64,000 bases of DNA from Asterias rubens (taxonomy: Eukaryota; Echinodermata; Asteroidea; Forcipulatida; Asteriidae): assembly GCF_902459465.1 (NCBI RefSeq), contig NC_047066.1, positions 8,063,047-8,127,046 of the forward strand. The letters run 5' to 3'. Numbering within the stretch: position 1 is the first letter of the stretch; each line of letters begins with the position of its first letter. The notes under the pieces were generated by a model. The model ran no database searches and was not told where the DNA came from. It saw only the letters and a program-made list of their open reading frames with translations. A program made the position numbers and the translations under genes. This document shows positions 23,660 through 34,371 of this stretch, piece by piece.

Positions 23660-26600
23660 ATGGCGTCAGGTAGAAGACCTGAACACAAGGCCCCGCCTGA
23701 AATGGTAAACATGTGAAATGTGTTGTACAACTACAAATTGTATAAAATCATTTGAAATTGAAAATGACATAATTACTAATTTTTTTTAACAAAATTTTAT
23801 GATTTTTAATAAAACTAATATTAATAATATTCAAAAATACCTCAGACAGTTTCGCTATTCCTATCCTATGGGTGTGTATAAACCTTTGTTTATGACCAGT
23901 TAAAAGTGTTGAAACATGGGCGTGACACGCAGGCTTGCACCTGTTATTTAAGACAGTTTCTTCATTCCGATTGGAGTATTGGTCGAGAGCAACGGCTGAA
24001 ACAATTGTGCCACATCACGCGCACAGCATTCCCTTATAAGGAGTTGTTTACTAGAAGGCGGCGAGGGCTTTACCATTTCTTAGCTGGAGGGGTGTTGTGT
24101 TGAAAGAAATCATTGAACAATTATAATTTTTGCATTTATTTTACTTTTTTACCAAAAAGGTATTTATGAATGGGAATCGAAGTGTGTTGAATTGGTTTTC
24201 AACTCGTGGTTTAAACCCCCCCGAGGCCTGGTTCTTGATAATTTACCTCGACTTCGTCTCTGTAAAATTATCAAGAACCAGGCCTCGTTGGGATTAAACC
24301 ACTAGTTGAAAACCTCTTCACCACACATTGATTCCCTTATTGTTGTAATCGGCACTTTTTTAAGTTCTCTGTGAAAACGTGTTTGTAGATCAGAGAGGCA
24401 GAGAGAACTACAACAAATCGTAGACAAAAGTTTAAAATCTGAAAAATGTTGTCCTCTTTACTTAGACGTTCTTATTCTAGTCTTTTGTCTTTCCTACACA
24501 TTATTAACCAAATTGGGCTCTTCAAAGAGGTCACAACAAATGTAAAAGTTCCAACCTATCGTTCTTCGTATTCCTCGTTATCCTCCACCTCCATCTACAA
24601 ACTATCAGGACGATCAAGGATTCTAGTATTTCTTCCATTTGTTCTGATCATCATCTTTCTGATTTGTTCTTCCGGTACAATTATAGAATACAGGGCCACT
24701 CCAGGGTTAGGGTTAGGGTTAGGCCATTAGGGTTAGGCCATTAGGGTTAGGGTTGGGGCTGACGCCGAGTGTGGCCCTGTATTCTATAGTTACTCCGTTC
24801 TTCCTTGTATTGCTGTTAATAATGATGTTCATAAACTTTATAAATGTTATCTTTTTTTTATTTTTTTTTATTTTATACAAAGTACTCTTTATGATTAATT
24901 TCTCATTGTGTAAACTATTTGCAAAAATAGTTATTAGCCCCGTTTTTTGACCCTGTAGCAGAGTCTTTTTCGAAAGATAAATAATAGCAAACCCCATCAG
25001 TATTTTTTATCAGTATTTACTACATCAGCATCACCCTAATCTCACACAAATTACCTTTTATTACCACCCTGGACACAAGCCGGTTATCTCGCCCACTATC
25101 AAGGTCACCCCTAATAACAAAGTCTTCCCAACAGTCTCACCCCCCCCCCCCAACTAAGCTCACCCAGAGTAGTCATTTATTCCCTTTTCTTTTCTTCAAA
25201 ATAATTTCAGGCTATTGAGTTTTTCAAATGTCTTACTTTTGGGGCAAGCTTGCTAGGGTGGCAAGAGTGTATACTAGCAAAGGTGTTACAATCAAAAGGT
25301 GAGCTCATTTATGGGATGAGCTTATTGGGCCAGGAGCAGGATGACCAGCATTCACATTGACCATTCCTCACTGATGTTTCTTGTTTATGAATATTTTACA
25401 GTTCTACAATGAAGAAGAGGCAAGAAAATACACATCAAAGTAAGAACCCATGTGTTTTTGTTGTTTTGGGATAAGTCACTTTGAAAACAATACTCAATCG
25501 TTTTTGTCATCTTTCATAGTTGAAAAAAGGTTCAATTTAATGAAATTCTATCAGTAATACTAGAGGTTGGTGAACTATAATTTGCAGCAAGGTTTTATTG
25601 TGAAGATGGTAGGATGTCAGTCTCCATTAGTATTCATAGTGCTCTGGAGACGCTCAAAGCACTCATTATTTGTTTCTGCAAGTGGTCTCATCCAAAGATC
25701 GAAGCAGTAATGATAAAGTGTCTTCTTAAAAGTGTCTCACTTAAAAAGTGTCAAGACCCGTACTCAAACTCACACTCTACTAGTTAGAAAACACACCACA
25801 ACACACCACTGGGATGTAGGCCCAATTTCGTAAAGTTTAAAAGCGGAAATACTGCTTGACAAATTTCTTTGCTAAATAGGGCCCCAGTCACAACAATGTG
25901 AACTTAAGGTAATTTTGCCTGGTAACTACTTTTTTGTGCTAAGTAAGTTTTTGTGCTCACAGGCTTTTTAAAATTGAGTCTTGGAACTAATTTTGTTTTG
26001 ATATTTACAGCTCCAGAATGATTGAGATTCAAATGACGATGTCTGAGAGAGCAGTTGAACTCTTGAGTCTTCCTGAAGATGCGCCATCCTATATCCTGGA
26101 TGTAGGGTGAGTTCTGGTCATTGCCTTGGTGCCCCTTGAAACGATCCCAAAGAAGTTTTCTAATAGAGGTGCCCTTTTCAAAGGAAAAAATGCCTTGGTG
26201 CCTTTGCCCCTTCAGAATGAAGCACCAGGTCTGAATTTTGTTATAACATATTTTCAGTTGAAAGTATAAACAATATACCTAACACAGTTTCATTCTCGGT
26301 GAACAAGTTTAACCACTTTTGAACCATCCCTTGAAATACAACCTCAAGCCTGAATCTTCCCAGAAGCAACGAAGGCAATGGTCATTGTCTTGTATTTGTT
26401 CTCATTGTAGTTCCCTTTGCCAAGGAGAACTGCCTTGTCCTTTCAGGCAGGCCTGATACCTAAACCAACAATGTTGTAGTTGCCAGTCAAGAAGGACAAG
26501 GCCTGAAGTCTCAAAATCCAGTTACAATTTTAATATACTCATACTGACAGGGCCCAATTTCATAAAGCCTGTAAGCACAAAAATTTGCTTAGCATGAAAT

Positions 26601-29600
26601 TTCTTCCTTAATAAGAACAGGATTACCATTCAGATGTTATGTGAATTTCAGGATAAGCAAACAACAGCTGAATGCCAGAAACAAGCAATATGCAACAAAT
26701 TCAAATTTGGTTGGTAATCTTGTTTTCATAAAGTAAGAAATTTCATGCTAAGCAAATTTTTGTGCTTACAGGCTTTATGAAATTGGGCCCTGGTTTGCAA
26801 TGTAGTGATCAGTAGATTTTGTGCAGGATTAGTGAGCGTTGATTATGTCAGATTGATTTACACAAAACGTTTTGTTTACAGATGTGGATCGGGTCTGAGC
26901 GGAGAAACTTTGACAGAGCAAGGCCACTATTGGGTTGGACTTGACATCAGTAGCCACATGTTAGGTAACGTGCTTAAAGGGTTTTGATAACTTGACATCA
27001 GTAGCCACATGTTAGGTAACGTGCTTAAAGGGTTTTGCCAACTTGACATCAGTAGCCACATGTTAGGTAACGTGCTTAAAGGGTTTTGCCAACTTGACAT
27101 CACTAGCCACATGTTAGGTAACGTGCTTAAAGGGTTTTGGTAATGACATCAGTAGCCACATGTTAGGTAACGTGCTTAAAGGGTTTTGATAACTTGACAT
27201 CACTAGCCACATGTTAGGTAACGTGCTTAAAGGGTTTTGATAACTTGACATCAGTAGCCACATGTTAGGTAACGTGCTTAAAGGGTTTTGATAACTTGAC
27301 ATCAGTAGCCACATGTTAGGTAACGTGCTTAAAGGGTTTTGGTAACTTGACATCAGTAGCCACATGTTAGGTAACGTGCTTAAAGGGTTTTGGTAACTTG
27401 ACATCAGTAGCCACATGTTAGGTAACGTGCTTAAAGGGTTTTGGTAACTTGACATCAGTAGCCACATGTTAGGTAACGTGCTTAAAGGGTTTTGGTAACT
27501 TGACATCAGTAGCCACATGTTAGGTAACGTGCTTAAAGGGTTTTGGTAACTTTTGTAGACCAATTTTTGGGGCCATGAAATAAATCCCTAATCACTGTGA
27601 ATGAAGATGTATGTACAGGCCTTAATGCTTCGTTTTTGAAAGGGAAAGGGCACCAAGGCATTTTCTCATTAGTGGCTACCCTATGAGGAAATCGTAAATT
27701 TTTACTGGAGCATTTCAAGGGCACCAATCAAAATACTTCTGCCTTTGTTGTTAATTTTATCCAGATATAGCAAGAGAGAGGGAGGTTGAAGGCGATGTGT
27801 TCGTGAGTGACATGGGAGAAGGAATGTTCTTCAGACCAGGGACATTTGATGGAGTCATCAGGTACGAGACTTGATTACAAAATAAATCAAAAACAAATGT
27901 GTTTGTAATGTACACCCAGATTTTTTCCAAGAAAATTTTGAAAGTTTGTTGAAAATGAAAAGTATAAAGAGTGTCTAAATGAAGAAACAGGATAGGTGAA
28001 TACTGAATCCAGGTTGAAAGGGTGAACATCTTGCATATTTTGGGTTGCATGATTGGCTTGTGCATAAGGCACTCGCCTCTCACCACTGTGGCCCTGGTTC
28101 GATTCCCAGCCAAGGCCACATGTGAGAAGAGTTGTGCCATGGTTCTCTCCGATGCCACAAGAGTTTTTCTGTGGACCTCCAGTTTTCCTCCCACCGGAAA
28201 AATCAAACACTTTCTATCTGAGGCCGTATCCGAATTGGCGGCTACGGCTACGGCCGGATCGCCGCGTCACCATGCATTGAAGTATAGGACGCCCTTAGCA
28301 ACACCCCTGGCAACGGTCGTAGCCGCAGCCGTAGCCATCAATTCGGACACGGCCTAAGGCTTTGCTTTGTAGTCATTTGGGTTGAATACCCTGCCGTTAA
28401 GAACTGATGAGCATGAGCACTTTCCTGAGTTCTGTGAAAATTTCTTAGGCATATCAATCGAGCTAGAGGGGATTTGAACCCTTGATCTTTGCAAGGCTAT
28501 AGAAGATTTCTCACCACTAAACATCAAGCTAGCCTGGTAACTAAAGGTAGTTCGAATTCTATATTTAAGCAGAAGACCTGAACTGCAACAATTTAATAGA
28601 TGTTAATTTTGCATTGGGGGGAGTGCCGAGTGTACAGTTAATTCATACAGGTGTGAGGGCAAAAAACAAATAGTGTTCTTTATCCTTTTATGCATAATTA
28701 ATATCTTTCAAATGTTGTGCACCCATCCTTTAAAACAGCTCTTGAAATTCAGCTTTGTAAAGAATGTACTTCTAATTGGTAGACTTGTCATTATTCCTTT
28801 CAGCATTTCAGCTCTACAGTGGTTGTGTAACGCAGACAAGAAATCACATCACCCGCCCAAGAGGTTATACAAGTTCTTCTGTACGCTGTACAGTGCATTG
28901 GTAAGAAAGTTGGTATTTGACTTTCAATAGAAGACAAGTTTGTCTTGTATCAATGCCTCTTTACCAGAGTTGGTAGTTAGTCTCATGAAGTCATCCATGT
29001 TGTTTAGAAGGTTTTTTAAAGAATTTTCAGAGTGTGGGTGAACAGGTTTCCATTTCTTTTTGTGTTTATTGTGAAAAACAATCAAATGACAAGGATCTAT
29101 GTTTTTGTTACATACACAAGCTTTTTGTTTGTGCATTGTCTCAGAATCAGCGTTGCTCAGAATTTAATCATTCGGGGGAAATCTGTCTTTCGTACTTCAC
29201 TTCGTCTTGTAACATGGAATGGTCCAGATTTCACCTTGTGAATAAATTCTGCAACATTGAACTCAAATGCATCCAATATTTGTATAATATTATTACTTTT
29301 ATTATTATTGTAAGTTATCAATATAAACCACGAAACTGACTGGGTAAATTTTGAAATGATTTTTGGGGTTGAACAAAGAATTGACTAGAGTGGGAATCAA
29401 ACCAACGACCTCCGGATTAACGTGACGGCGCTCTACCAACTGAGCTATCTAGCCCTATGTTGGTGGTGTCCCTATTTTGTCAATATTATTGTTCAGGGTT
29501 GTCAGTCAGAAGCCATTCAACCGTTTACTGCCGTGTAGCCAGGGACAACACTGGCCAGGGATCACTTCCAAATTACGATACAACCTGGGAAGCGGCAGTC

Positions 29601-32600
29601 AATTTTTTGTTCAACCCCAAAAATCATTATTGTAAGTTGTTAGAAGACATTGATCAGAAAAATACTCACACTTAGTCAAGCAAACTCAAGAGGCACAATC
29701 TGAAAAGGCACTTTCACGTTTCATTTCTGCTATACTAAATAATAACTCAATAAATCTTGTGTTTTGTTCACAGAGGCGAGGCAGTCGAGCAGTGTTTCAA
29801 TTCTACCCGGAGAACTCCCAGCAGTTGGAACTGATTACGTCACAGGCCATGAAGGCTGGATTCACAGGGGGAGTGGTGGTTGACTACCCTAACAGCACAA
29901 GAGCCAAGAAGTAAGAAAATATTATATATTAATCGTGGAGAAACAAAGGATACCTCATAAGTGAACTTAATCACTGTAGCTTACAAGCCTGAGGACATCT
30001 GTGAACAAGGGGTGCTTGCAATGAACCAGAAACACCAGGGTTCGATTTCATAAAGAGTTGGGACTAGTCCTAACTTCGGACTAGTCCTGGAAGATATTAA
30101 AAACTTAAGGTCCTAAGTTAGGACGAGTATCGAGATAAGACTAGTCCCAACTCTTTGTGAAATCTACCCCAGGGTTAACCTCTACTCTTCCATGATGAGT
30201 GTTCCGTTTTGTTGTATGTGCACTGCTAAACCTTGCACAGGACCTGCGACTTAATGTCCCATCTGAAGGACACTGCAAATAAGGTAAATCATCTTGCTCA
30301 AGGACACAAGTGCCACAACCGGGACTGGAACCCACACTCTGCTGATCAGAAACACCAGAGCTTGAGTTTGGTGCTCTTAGCTGCTGGGCCATGACACGCC
30401 AGTAAACAACACATATTTATGACAAATTTGAATAGAACATTCTTGTTAAAAAACACATAAATGGGGGTTTTACGTCAACATTGAGCTTGTGGGATTTACT
30501 TTAATAAACTTGTCTTCAATAAAATACAATAAGTTGTCCAGTTTTAAGGCTGGGGTGATTATATTCCTACTTATTAATAGCGCTGTTATACATTTAGCAA
30601 TGTTGGGGCATTATGTTAGGACTTCCTGCCTATTAGCCTTTTCGAGGTATGGCGGACACCATAGGAGTGCACCGTTTGGTTTGGTTTGGTTTGGTTGTAT
30701 ACAGACAAATTTATGTGTTCACCATTTCTCAAAATTGCTTATGACCCTTAACCTGTGAGGTTTTTGTTTCAACTAATTATATTTTCAAATTTGTCAGGAT
30801 GTTCCTCTGCCTTTTTGCCGGGATGTCCAATCCACAGATTCCCAAGGTAAGATTATATCGAAGGATGCTATTTAACTCTCATTTCTTTTGCTGGATTGGT
30901 CTTTCTATCAAAGTCCATCCATGTCCATCGGTTCAAGCAGATTTGTTAAAATTGATGTAGTTCATTGGGAAAAAGTTGTAGTGCATACAAGGCAAGGCAT
31001 GTTTTGATTTTTTGTTTACATTAGGCGAAGGGATGTTACTCTTCTGTTAAACATGTTTAAAGAAACGGTATAAGTTTGGCAACCACTCCTAAAATTGATG
31101 GCAATACAAACTTGCTTTGTTAGAAATACACTGCTCAGCTTTCGATTAGGATTTTTAGTATCAATTTACATAGAAGTAATGTGGTTACGGACAAATTACT
31201 TTATTAGTTGTTTATCACCCAAAATTTCAGAAACATTCCTCATATTGTGTATTCCAAATTATTATTCCTGCTTGGACTAAATCGCTCTGAATATTCGGCT
31301 ATATCTCAAAAGCATTACCACCTTTTGTAATGAAATTTTCATAGGTTAGTTTTATTGTGTATGTTTACATTTATAACGGATTAAAATTGAATTGTTCCAG
31401 AAACAACATGTTTGTGGTCCCTTTAAGCGTAGCCTCAGATTTTTCTGCAAGTTTGAAGTTGGGTGACTCATTTGAGCTATGTATAACAATGGCATATCAT
31501 TTGCATGTTTGACTCGTCAATTACACTTGGTGAATCACCAGTGGTTTAATAAGCCTCAAGCAAGTGATATCCAATTGCATGCCAACGAAGAGCGCTCAGC
31601 AATAGTTAGAACCACTGGTGATCAACAAAACTGAGGGATTAACACTGGCATCCATTTGTTTCCTACAAGGGTCTCGGTACCTTTTGCGTATTTGACTCAC
31701 CGTTTACACTAATTAAATAGCATGTGGTTCATAAACCTCAAGCAAGTGAAGTCCCATTGCGTGCCAGTGAAGGTGTCACCACAAAGAACCATTGATGATC
31801 AGGGATTAACGTTGGCATTCATTTGTTTCCCACAGGGTCTTGGTACAGAAGGAGCCAATAGCCGGGTCCCCACTGAGGTGAGCTACACCGACAGCAGACA
31901 AAGATTCAGACAACTGAAAGGAAAACCACTCAAGAAGAGCAGGGAATGGATAAAAGAAAAGAAAGAGAGGCGAAGACGACAAGGAAAAGGGTGAGGAGCA
32001 TCTCCAGGTTTTATTTTCCGTCAACTTTTACTGCCCTTCCTCTTCCGTACTCCTCTCGTTCCCTCATTCATAAAGGCCCAAGTTCATAGAGATGCTTAAG
32101 CAGACAATATATAATGTTACTGCATGTACCATAGACCTTTATCACGCTGTCACCATCTTGGTTATGTTCCCTGTTTCCACTGTAACAAATGCTAACATTC
32201 ATTGCGCAAACATGGCACCAGACTATTATTTCGTCCAGTTTGGTTACAATGAGTTGGAATGGAGTAAAATTAAAATGGCCACACTGTGATAAAGGTCTAT
32301 TTGTGTTTTGATTCCTTATGAATTTTGCTGAGCAGGAATTAATGAAGCAGTTCTTTGAAATTTGGCACTGGATATAATTTTTCAAAATGTTAGCAGTACC
32401 CACTGCTCTTTTGAAATCAACACAACTCAATCAAAATCAAAATGTGCACAACAATTTTTTTCAAAAATTACCTCTATTTCAAAATCTATGTTACCTCAGA
32501 GGGAGCCATTTCTCACAATGTTTTATACATGTACTACCAACAGCTCTCCAATGCTCGTTACCAAGTCAGTTTTTAAGTTAATAATTATATGTTTTGAGTA

Positions 32601-33169
32601 ATTACCAAAGTGTACCTTCCCTTTAAAGTCACCTGGAAGTGGTATTTTTTCAAAATAAAGCTTTTGTCACTAATATATGTGTTTTGATGAGTGGAATGTG
32701 AATAAACAGTTAACTAAGGTTTTAAAAAATCAGTTCTTATGTCATTTACAAATTTAAGAGTAGACCCCGACCCGAGGGGGCGCTGTTCGTGACATCAATC
32801 GAGGCAGACTTTGCCTGTAGTGTGTAGAGTAAACGTACATGTACGGACCAAGTCGTGAGTTTGTACATTTCAAGACAAAAAAAAATTCACAGGGTTGTTA
32901 TTTTATGCATATGTTGAGATACACCAAGTGAGAAGACTGGTCTTTAACAACTACCAATAGTGTCCAGTGTCTTTAAACAGATCTTTGAAATTGGGCCCGG
33001 CATAGGAAGAACAACATATAAAGTGTAAGACATGGCATTAGTACCAGCCTGAACTCCATTGGCTCGATGCAAAACATCTAATTTTTTTATTATTTTTTTG
33101 TCATTTCTTTTCAGGGAAGTGAGACCAGACTCCAAATATACGGGTAGAAAAAGACAACACAAATTCTGA
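23660..33169 (+). CDS. BUD23: BUD23, 18S rRNA (guanine-N7)-methyltransferase, complete
   Basis: Ten coding exons: 23660-23704, 25402-25439, 26011-26106, 26882-26964, 27765-27861, 28804-28900, 29774-29910, 30798-30846, 31836-31990 and 33115-33169. They total 852 nt and give 283 aa in frame, close to human BUD23 (281 aa). The start [15 protein letters not shown] matches the conserved N-terminus. The SAM-binding motif I is ILDVGCGSGLSG at residues ~56-67, followed by WVGLDIS at 77-83. Other conserved stretches are [27 protein letters not shown] and [10 protein letters not shown]. The Arg/Lys-rich C-terminus ends [12 protein letters not shown]23 with TRMT112 methylates the conserved guanine of 18S rRNA during small-subunit maturation in the nucleus. 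The 5' splice site of exon 4 is embedded in a 12-copy tandem repeat. An in-frame upstream ATG at 23354 was not used because the conserved protein begins at 23660. Confidence 0.95.
24194..24313. repeat. ~120-bp palindromic MITE, BUD23 intron 1
   Basis: GGTTTTCAACTCGTGGTTTA and GAGGCCTGGTTCTTGATAAT on the left are mirrored by ATTATCAAGAACCAGGCCTC and AACCACTAGTTGAAAACC. The arms are ~50 bp and the loop is short. Confidence 0.75.
24682..24788. repeat. telomere-like TTAGGG block enclosed by inverted repeats, BUD23 intron 1
   Basis: Five exact TTAGGG hexamers plus TTAGGC and TTGGGG variants lie at ~24704-24760. They are bounded by ATAGAATACAGGGCCAC (24683-24699) and its exact reverse complement (24771-24787). 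The enclosing repeat suggests an inserted element that carries telomeric repeats, not a telomere remnant. Confidence 0.8.
26120..26470. repeat. fragments of the CCTTGGTGCCC repeat family, BUD23 intron 3
   Basis: ATTGCCTTGGTGCCC and AAAATGCCTTGGTGCC motifs with GCCCTTT and AGGCCTG ends. Similar segments lie at 27615-27725, 34060-34175, 37495-37620, 53170-53280, 55315-55460 and, most complete, 61698-61862. Confidence 0.55.
26549..26791. repeat. ~243-bp palindromic MITE, GGGCCCAATTTCATAAAGC family, BUD23 intron 3
   Basis: The left arm AGGGCCCAATTTCATAAAGC (then CTGTAAGCACAAAAATTTGC) is mirrored exactly by GCAAATTTTTGTGCTTACAG and GCTTTATGAAATTGGGCCCT. The arms match well, so this is a young copy. 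Confidence 0.85.
26939..27547 (+). repeat. 12-copy 51-bp minisatellite made from the BUD23 exon 4 / intron 4 junction
   Basis: Twelve head-to-tail units, eleven of 51 bp and one of 48 bp, begin ACTTGACATCAGTAGCCACA and include ATGTTAGGTAACGTGC. The first unit overlaps the end of coding exon 4 (residues LDISSHML) and its 5' splice site at 26964/26965. Each later unit repeats both the coding end and the GTAACG donor. Units differ only in a few bases: CAGTAG or CACTAG, and TTTTGATAAC, TTTTGCCAAC or TTTTGGTAAC before the next unit. The first unit has in-frame TGA TAA after the donor, so using a later donor would truncate the protein. Confidence 0.95.
28040..28215 (+). repeat. tRNA-derived SINE, BUD23 intron 5
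   Basis: ATTGGCTTGTGCATAAGGCA (A-box-like) and GGTTCGATTCC (B box) are spaced as in a tRNA gene, followed by a unique body with CCTCCAGTTTTCCTCCCACC. Cloverleaf pairing is poor, so this is a SINE head and not a tRNA gene. Confidence 0.6.
28221..28355. repeat. ~135-bp GC-rich palindromic MITE, BUD23 intron 5
   Basis: AGGCCGTATCCGAATTGGCG and GCTACGGCTACGGC are mirrored by GCCGTAGCCATCAATTCGGA and CACGGCCT. It is much richer in GC than its surroundings. Confidence 0.75.
29330..29635 (-). repeat. tRNA-derived repeat between inverted flanks, BUD23 intron 6
   Basis: On the minus strand at 29456-29391, TAGCTCAGTTGGTAGAGC is a perfect A box and GGTTTGATTCC a near-perfect B box. The anticodon stem has mismatches, so it is a SINE head. 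The flanks 29355-29380 and 29605-29630 are inverted copies of AATGATTTTTGGGGTTGAAC. Confidence 0.65.
30041..30163. repeat. palindromic MITE, TTAGGACTAGTCC family, BUD23 intron 7
   Basis: GATTTCATAAAGAGTTGGGA with CTAGTCCTAACTT on the left; TAAGACTAGTCCCAACTCTT and TGTGAAATC on the right. Confidence 0.75.
30200..30400 (-). repeat. tRNA-Leu-like SINE, BUD23 intron 7
   Basis: On the minus strand it reads tRNA-like sequence with a CTCAAGC anticodon loop and CAGAGTGTGGGTTCCAGTCC (B-box region), then the GTGTCCTTGAGCAAGATGAT body shared with 33645-34003. Confidence 0.6.
32385..32990. repeat. TTAA-type MITE fragments, BUD23 intron 9
   Basis: About 32440-32628 has CCTCAGAGGGAGCCATTTCT and GAGTAATTACCAAAGTG. 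About 32880-32975 has CACAGGGTTGTTATTTTATG through ACTACCAATAGTGTCCAGTG. Both are parts of the ~380-bp family. Confidence 0.65.
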
Positions 33170-33257
33170 GCAGCTCTTCCTACACTACAAGGATTTTTAT
33201 TTGTAAGAGAAAATCATTCGTCATATGGGAAAGTTGACATTTTGTGCCATAATTTCT

Positions 33258-33263
33258 AATAAA
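33258..33263 (+). promoter_or_regulatory. candidate poly(A) signal of BUD23
   Basis: AATAAA 89 bp after the BUD23 stop codon, a usual distance. Confidence 0.6.
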
Positions 33264-33644
33264 TGCAAGAGGTATGAAAGTAAAAGCTGGACAAGTTTTG
33301 AGATGTGCCCCCTTTCATCATATCAAAAGTTGATAAGAATTGGACAATGCAATTTCCATAAAATATAACATTTTATATTTTCTTCCAATGAGCTGTGTAC
33401 AAATCGTGCCTGCAGGAAGTCCAGGCTTGGTGGCTCTTTTGTAAACATGTGATGTCACAGGTCACATCGTCTATAGTATGTGCATTTATGTGCTTGTCAG
33501 TGCAGAATTCCACAGCAAGCATAGCATGGCCCTAATCCCAACATGAACTTTGAAGTACAATGTGAAGCTTTGCATGCTGTACAAAACAAGAGCGGAATAT
33601 CATGATAGGTAGCGACCATGTGAATGGGATTCAAATCTCTCTTA

Positions 33645-34003
33645 TAATAACAGTAATAGACCGTTTTTATATAGCACTTTTCCCGCCCGAGGGGTGTCTC
33701 AAAGCGCTTCCGACATTAGTAACCCTGGTCACTGGGCCTTAAATCATTCCTTAAACCATCTCAGCTTCCTTGGGAGTATACAGCCTGTGCGCAATGTATG
33801 CGCTACTCAGCTAAACCAACCACAAGAACCATCTGTGCACTCACAGGTACCCATTTACCCCTGGGTGGAGAGAAGCAATTATAGTGAAGTGTCTTGCTCA
33901 GGGACACGAGTGTCATGACCTGGATTTGAACCCACACTCTGCTGAACAGAAGCATCAGAGCTTGAGTTCGGTGCTCTTATCCACTCGGCCACGACACCCC
34001 ACT
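33645..34003 (-). repeat. SINE derived from a leucine tRNA, full copy
   Basis: On the minus strand, starting near 34001, GTCGTGGCCGAGTGGATAAG is the tRNA 5' half with A box. The anticodon loop CTCAAGC gives anticodon CAA, a long variable arm follows, and GGGTTCAAATCC is the B box. The body runs through CCTGAGCAAGACACTTCACT and CACCCAGGGGTAAATGG to a tail with AAAGCGC. The long variable arm and CAA anticodon point to tRNA-Leu as its source. Confidence 0.75.
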
Positions 34004-34178
34004 GTGAAGTGTTGGTTCTTAGAAGAGCCTCAGTCGACATTTTCTGATAGAATCAATCAGGCCTGGATTAACACAGAGGCCACAGCCTCTTTTGCCCTGG
34101 TCTTGGCCTTGGTGCTCCCTTCAAAAGTTTCCCCATAGACTTTTAAGGACTTTTTTTTATGAAAATGGCCTTGTCCTC

Positions 34179-34371
34179 TTAAAGACACTGGACACCAAAG
34201 ACATGTCTTCTCACTTGGTGTATCTCAACATATGCATAAAATAACAAACCTGTAAAAATTTGAGCTCAATTGGTCGTCAAAGTTGCGAGATAATAATGAA
34301 AGAAAAAACACCCTTGCCACACAAAGTTGTGTGCTTTCAGATGCTTGATTTCAAGACCTGAAATTCTAAAT
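34179..34371 (+). repeat. 5' half of a TTAA-type MITE
   Basis: Begins TTAAAGACACTGGACACC and continues through CAATTGGTCGTCAAAGTTGC, then ends abruptly. Confidence 0.7.

Noticed and set aside
24704-24760. Chromosome end or fusion site marked by TTAGGG
   Set aside because: The block is short, degenerate and enclosed by exact inverted repeats inside a gene intron.
27114-27563. 149-residue minus-strand open frame of perfect 17-residue repeats ([17 protein letters not shown] type)
   Set aside because: It is the antisense reading of the 51-bp minisatellite. The unit length is a multiple of three, so an open frame persists without selection.
29391-29456. Possible tRNA gene (minus strand)
   Set aside because: A and B boxes are good, but the anticodon and T stems have mismatches and the acceptor arm is not closed, so it is a SINE head.
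33915-34001. Possible functional tRNA-Leu (minus strand)
   Set aside because: It is joined to a SINE body found at several other places in the window, and the 3' acceptor half is replaced by that body.
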